From positions 1 through 12,994 of the forward strand of contig CAAEIR010000042.1 in the NCBI GenBank assembly GCA_900756035.1: a DNA stretch of 12,994 nucleotides, given 5' to 3'. The stretch comes from an uncultured Anaerostipes sp. GTDB taxonomy: Bacteria; Bacillota; Clostridia; Lachnospirales; Lachnospiraceae. The translations under genes were made by a program, and so were the position numbers. Positions 12,602 through 12,994 of the stretch are shown here, piece after piece (the stretch's first letter is position 1; each line of letters begins with the position of its first letter). The notes under the pieces are model-generated. The model had not been told where the DNA came from, searched no databases, and worked only from the letters and a program-made list of their open reading frames with translations.

Positions 12602-12994
12602 ATGGCTTCATATAAAAGGCATCTGAATAAAGACTATACTGTCATGCCTAACCATCATCTACGAAATAAGGATTTATCGTTAAAAGCAAAAGGATTGCTT
12701 AGCATGATGTTAGGGTTACCTGATGATTGGGATTATTCAATCAACGGTCTGGTGGCAATATCCAGAGAAGGCAGAACAGCTGTTGAAAATGCTTTGAAAG
12801 AATTAAGAGAAGCGGGCTATGTTGTCATACGTAAGTTATATCCTAATCAAACAGATAGTAGAATCATTGAATATGAGTACAATATCTACGAATTTCCACA
12901 AGGCGAAAATGTAGCGAGTCAAGACATCATATATCAAGAAGCACATAAACAAGGAACAGGTTTTCAGCCCCTTGAAAACCACCAACAATTAAAT
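12602..12994 (+). CDS. Phage replication initiator / DnaD-like protein, N-terminal winged-helix part, cut by window edge
   Basis: 131 residues from ATG 12602, still open at the edge. Residues 1-99 form the N-terminal winged helix common to phage replication initiators: YTVMPNHHLRNKDLSLKAKG, LLSMMLGLPDDWDYSINGL, SREGRTAVENALKELREAGY and a basic wing VVIRKLYP. Residues after 100 (GENVASQDIIYQEAHKQ...) look like a flexible linker towards a missing C-terminal part, often a DnaD-like domain. Such proteins bind the phage origin and help load the host or phage helicase (DnaB/DnaC). The origin is often inside or near this gene, but no iteron cluster is visible in the part present. AGAGG lies about nine bases upstream, inside the preceding gene. 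Confidence 0.85.
   Translation, partial: MASYKRHLNKDYTVMPNHHLRNKDLSLKAKGLLSMMLGLPDDWDYSINGLVAISREGRTAVENALKELREAGYVVIRKLYPNQTDSRIIEYEYNIYEFPQGENVASQDIIYQEAHKQGTGFQPLENHQQLN

Noticed and set aside
12602..12994. Phage replication origin iterons within the initiator gene
   Set aside because: No repeated blocks were visible in the part of the gene present; the origin, if here, is probably beyond the window edge.

Overview
The window looks like the lysogeny-control and early-replication half of a temperate siphovirus-type prophage in a low-GC Gram-positive bacterium (Bacillota). The evidence is the AT-rich composition, strong AGGAGG-type ribosome binding sites, tightly packed same-strand genes, sigma-A-like promoters, and a typical phage gene order: integrase, CI-like repressor, Cro-like protein, antirepressor, recombination genes, RusA, replication initiator. 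No host gene, tRNA, insertion sequence or CRISPR array is seen. Both ends are cut: the integrase loses its C-terminus at base 1 and the replication initiator runs off at base 12994, so neither attachment site is visible.

Layout. Bases 1-1978 (minus strand) carry a tyrosine integrase and a LexA-type repressor with two tandem helix-turn-helix domains. The 166-base gap between them is not empty. It holds a near-consensus plus-strand promoter, three hairpins and an intrinsic terminator, which together look like a gene for a small RNA of about 115 nt. Bases 1979-2137 are the genetic switch: divergent promoters with three copies of an operator of form TGTCCC-N6-GGGACA, and a fourth copy at 2347-2364 just upstream of the antirepressor. 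Bases 2138-4011 encode a Cro-like protein, an AntA/ORF6C-type antirepressor, a zinc-ribbon protein, a winged-helix protein and a small membrane protein. A membrane-anchored gene with its own strong promoter (3989-4555) points the other way and is a candidate lysogenic-conversion (moron) gene.

Bases 4883-9891 hold a membrane-bound 3D-domain (double-psi beta-barrel) protein, a conserved phage protein, an overlooked 42-residue acidic protein, a Rad50/SbcC-like ATPase with a zinc hook, a RecT annealase and a metallo-beta-lactamase-fold protein. The last four overlap or nearly abut, and look like one recombination module. From 10159 onwards come a protein of the family often labelled 'replication terminator protein', a conserved phage protein, the RusA Holliday-junction resolvase, two accessory proteins and the N-terminal part of a replication initiator.

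How it fits together (inference): the repressor holds both switch promoters off and regulates its own. DNA damage would trigger RecA-assisted self-cleavage, and the antirepressor offers a second way out. The right promoter then drives the long early operon, whose ATPase, RecT, MBL-fold and RusA proteins handle DNA ends, strand annealing and branch resolution around replication. Two small genes (4632-4836 and 9888-10140) read well only if one base is removed, so they are frameshifted in this copy or contain assembly errors. Family names come from motif recognition by eye; no database search was possible.
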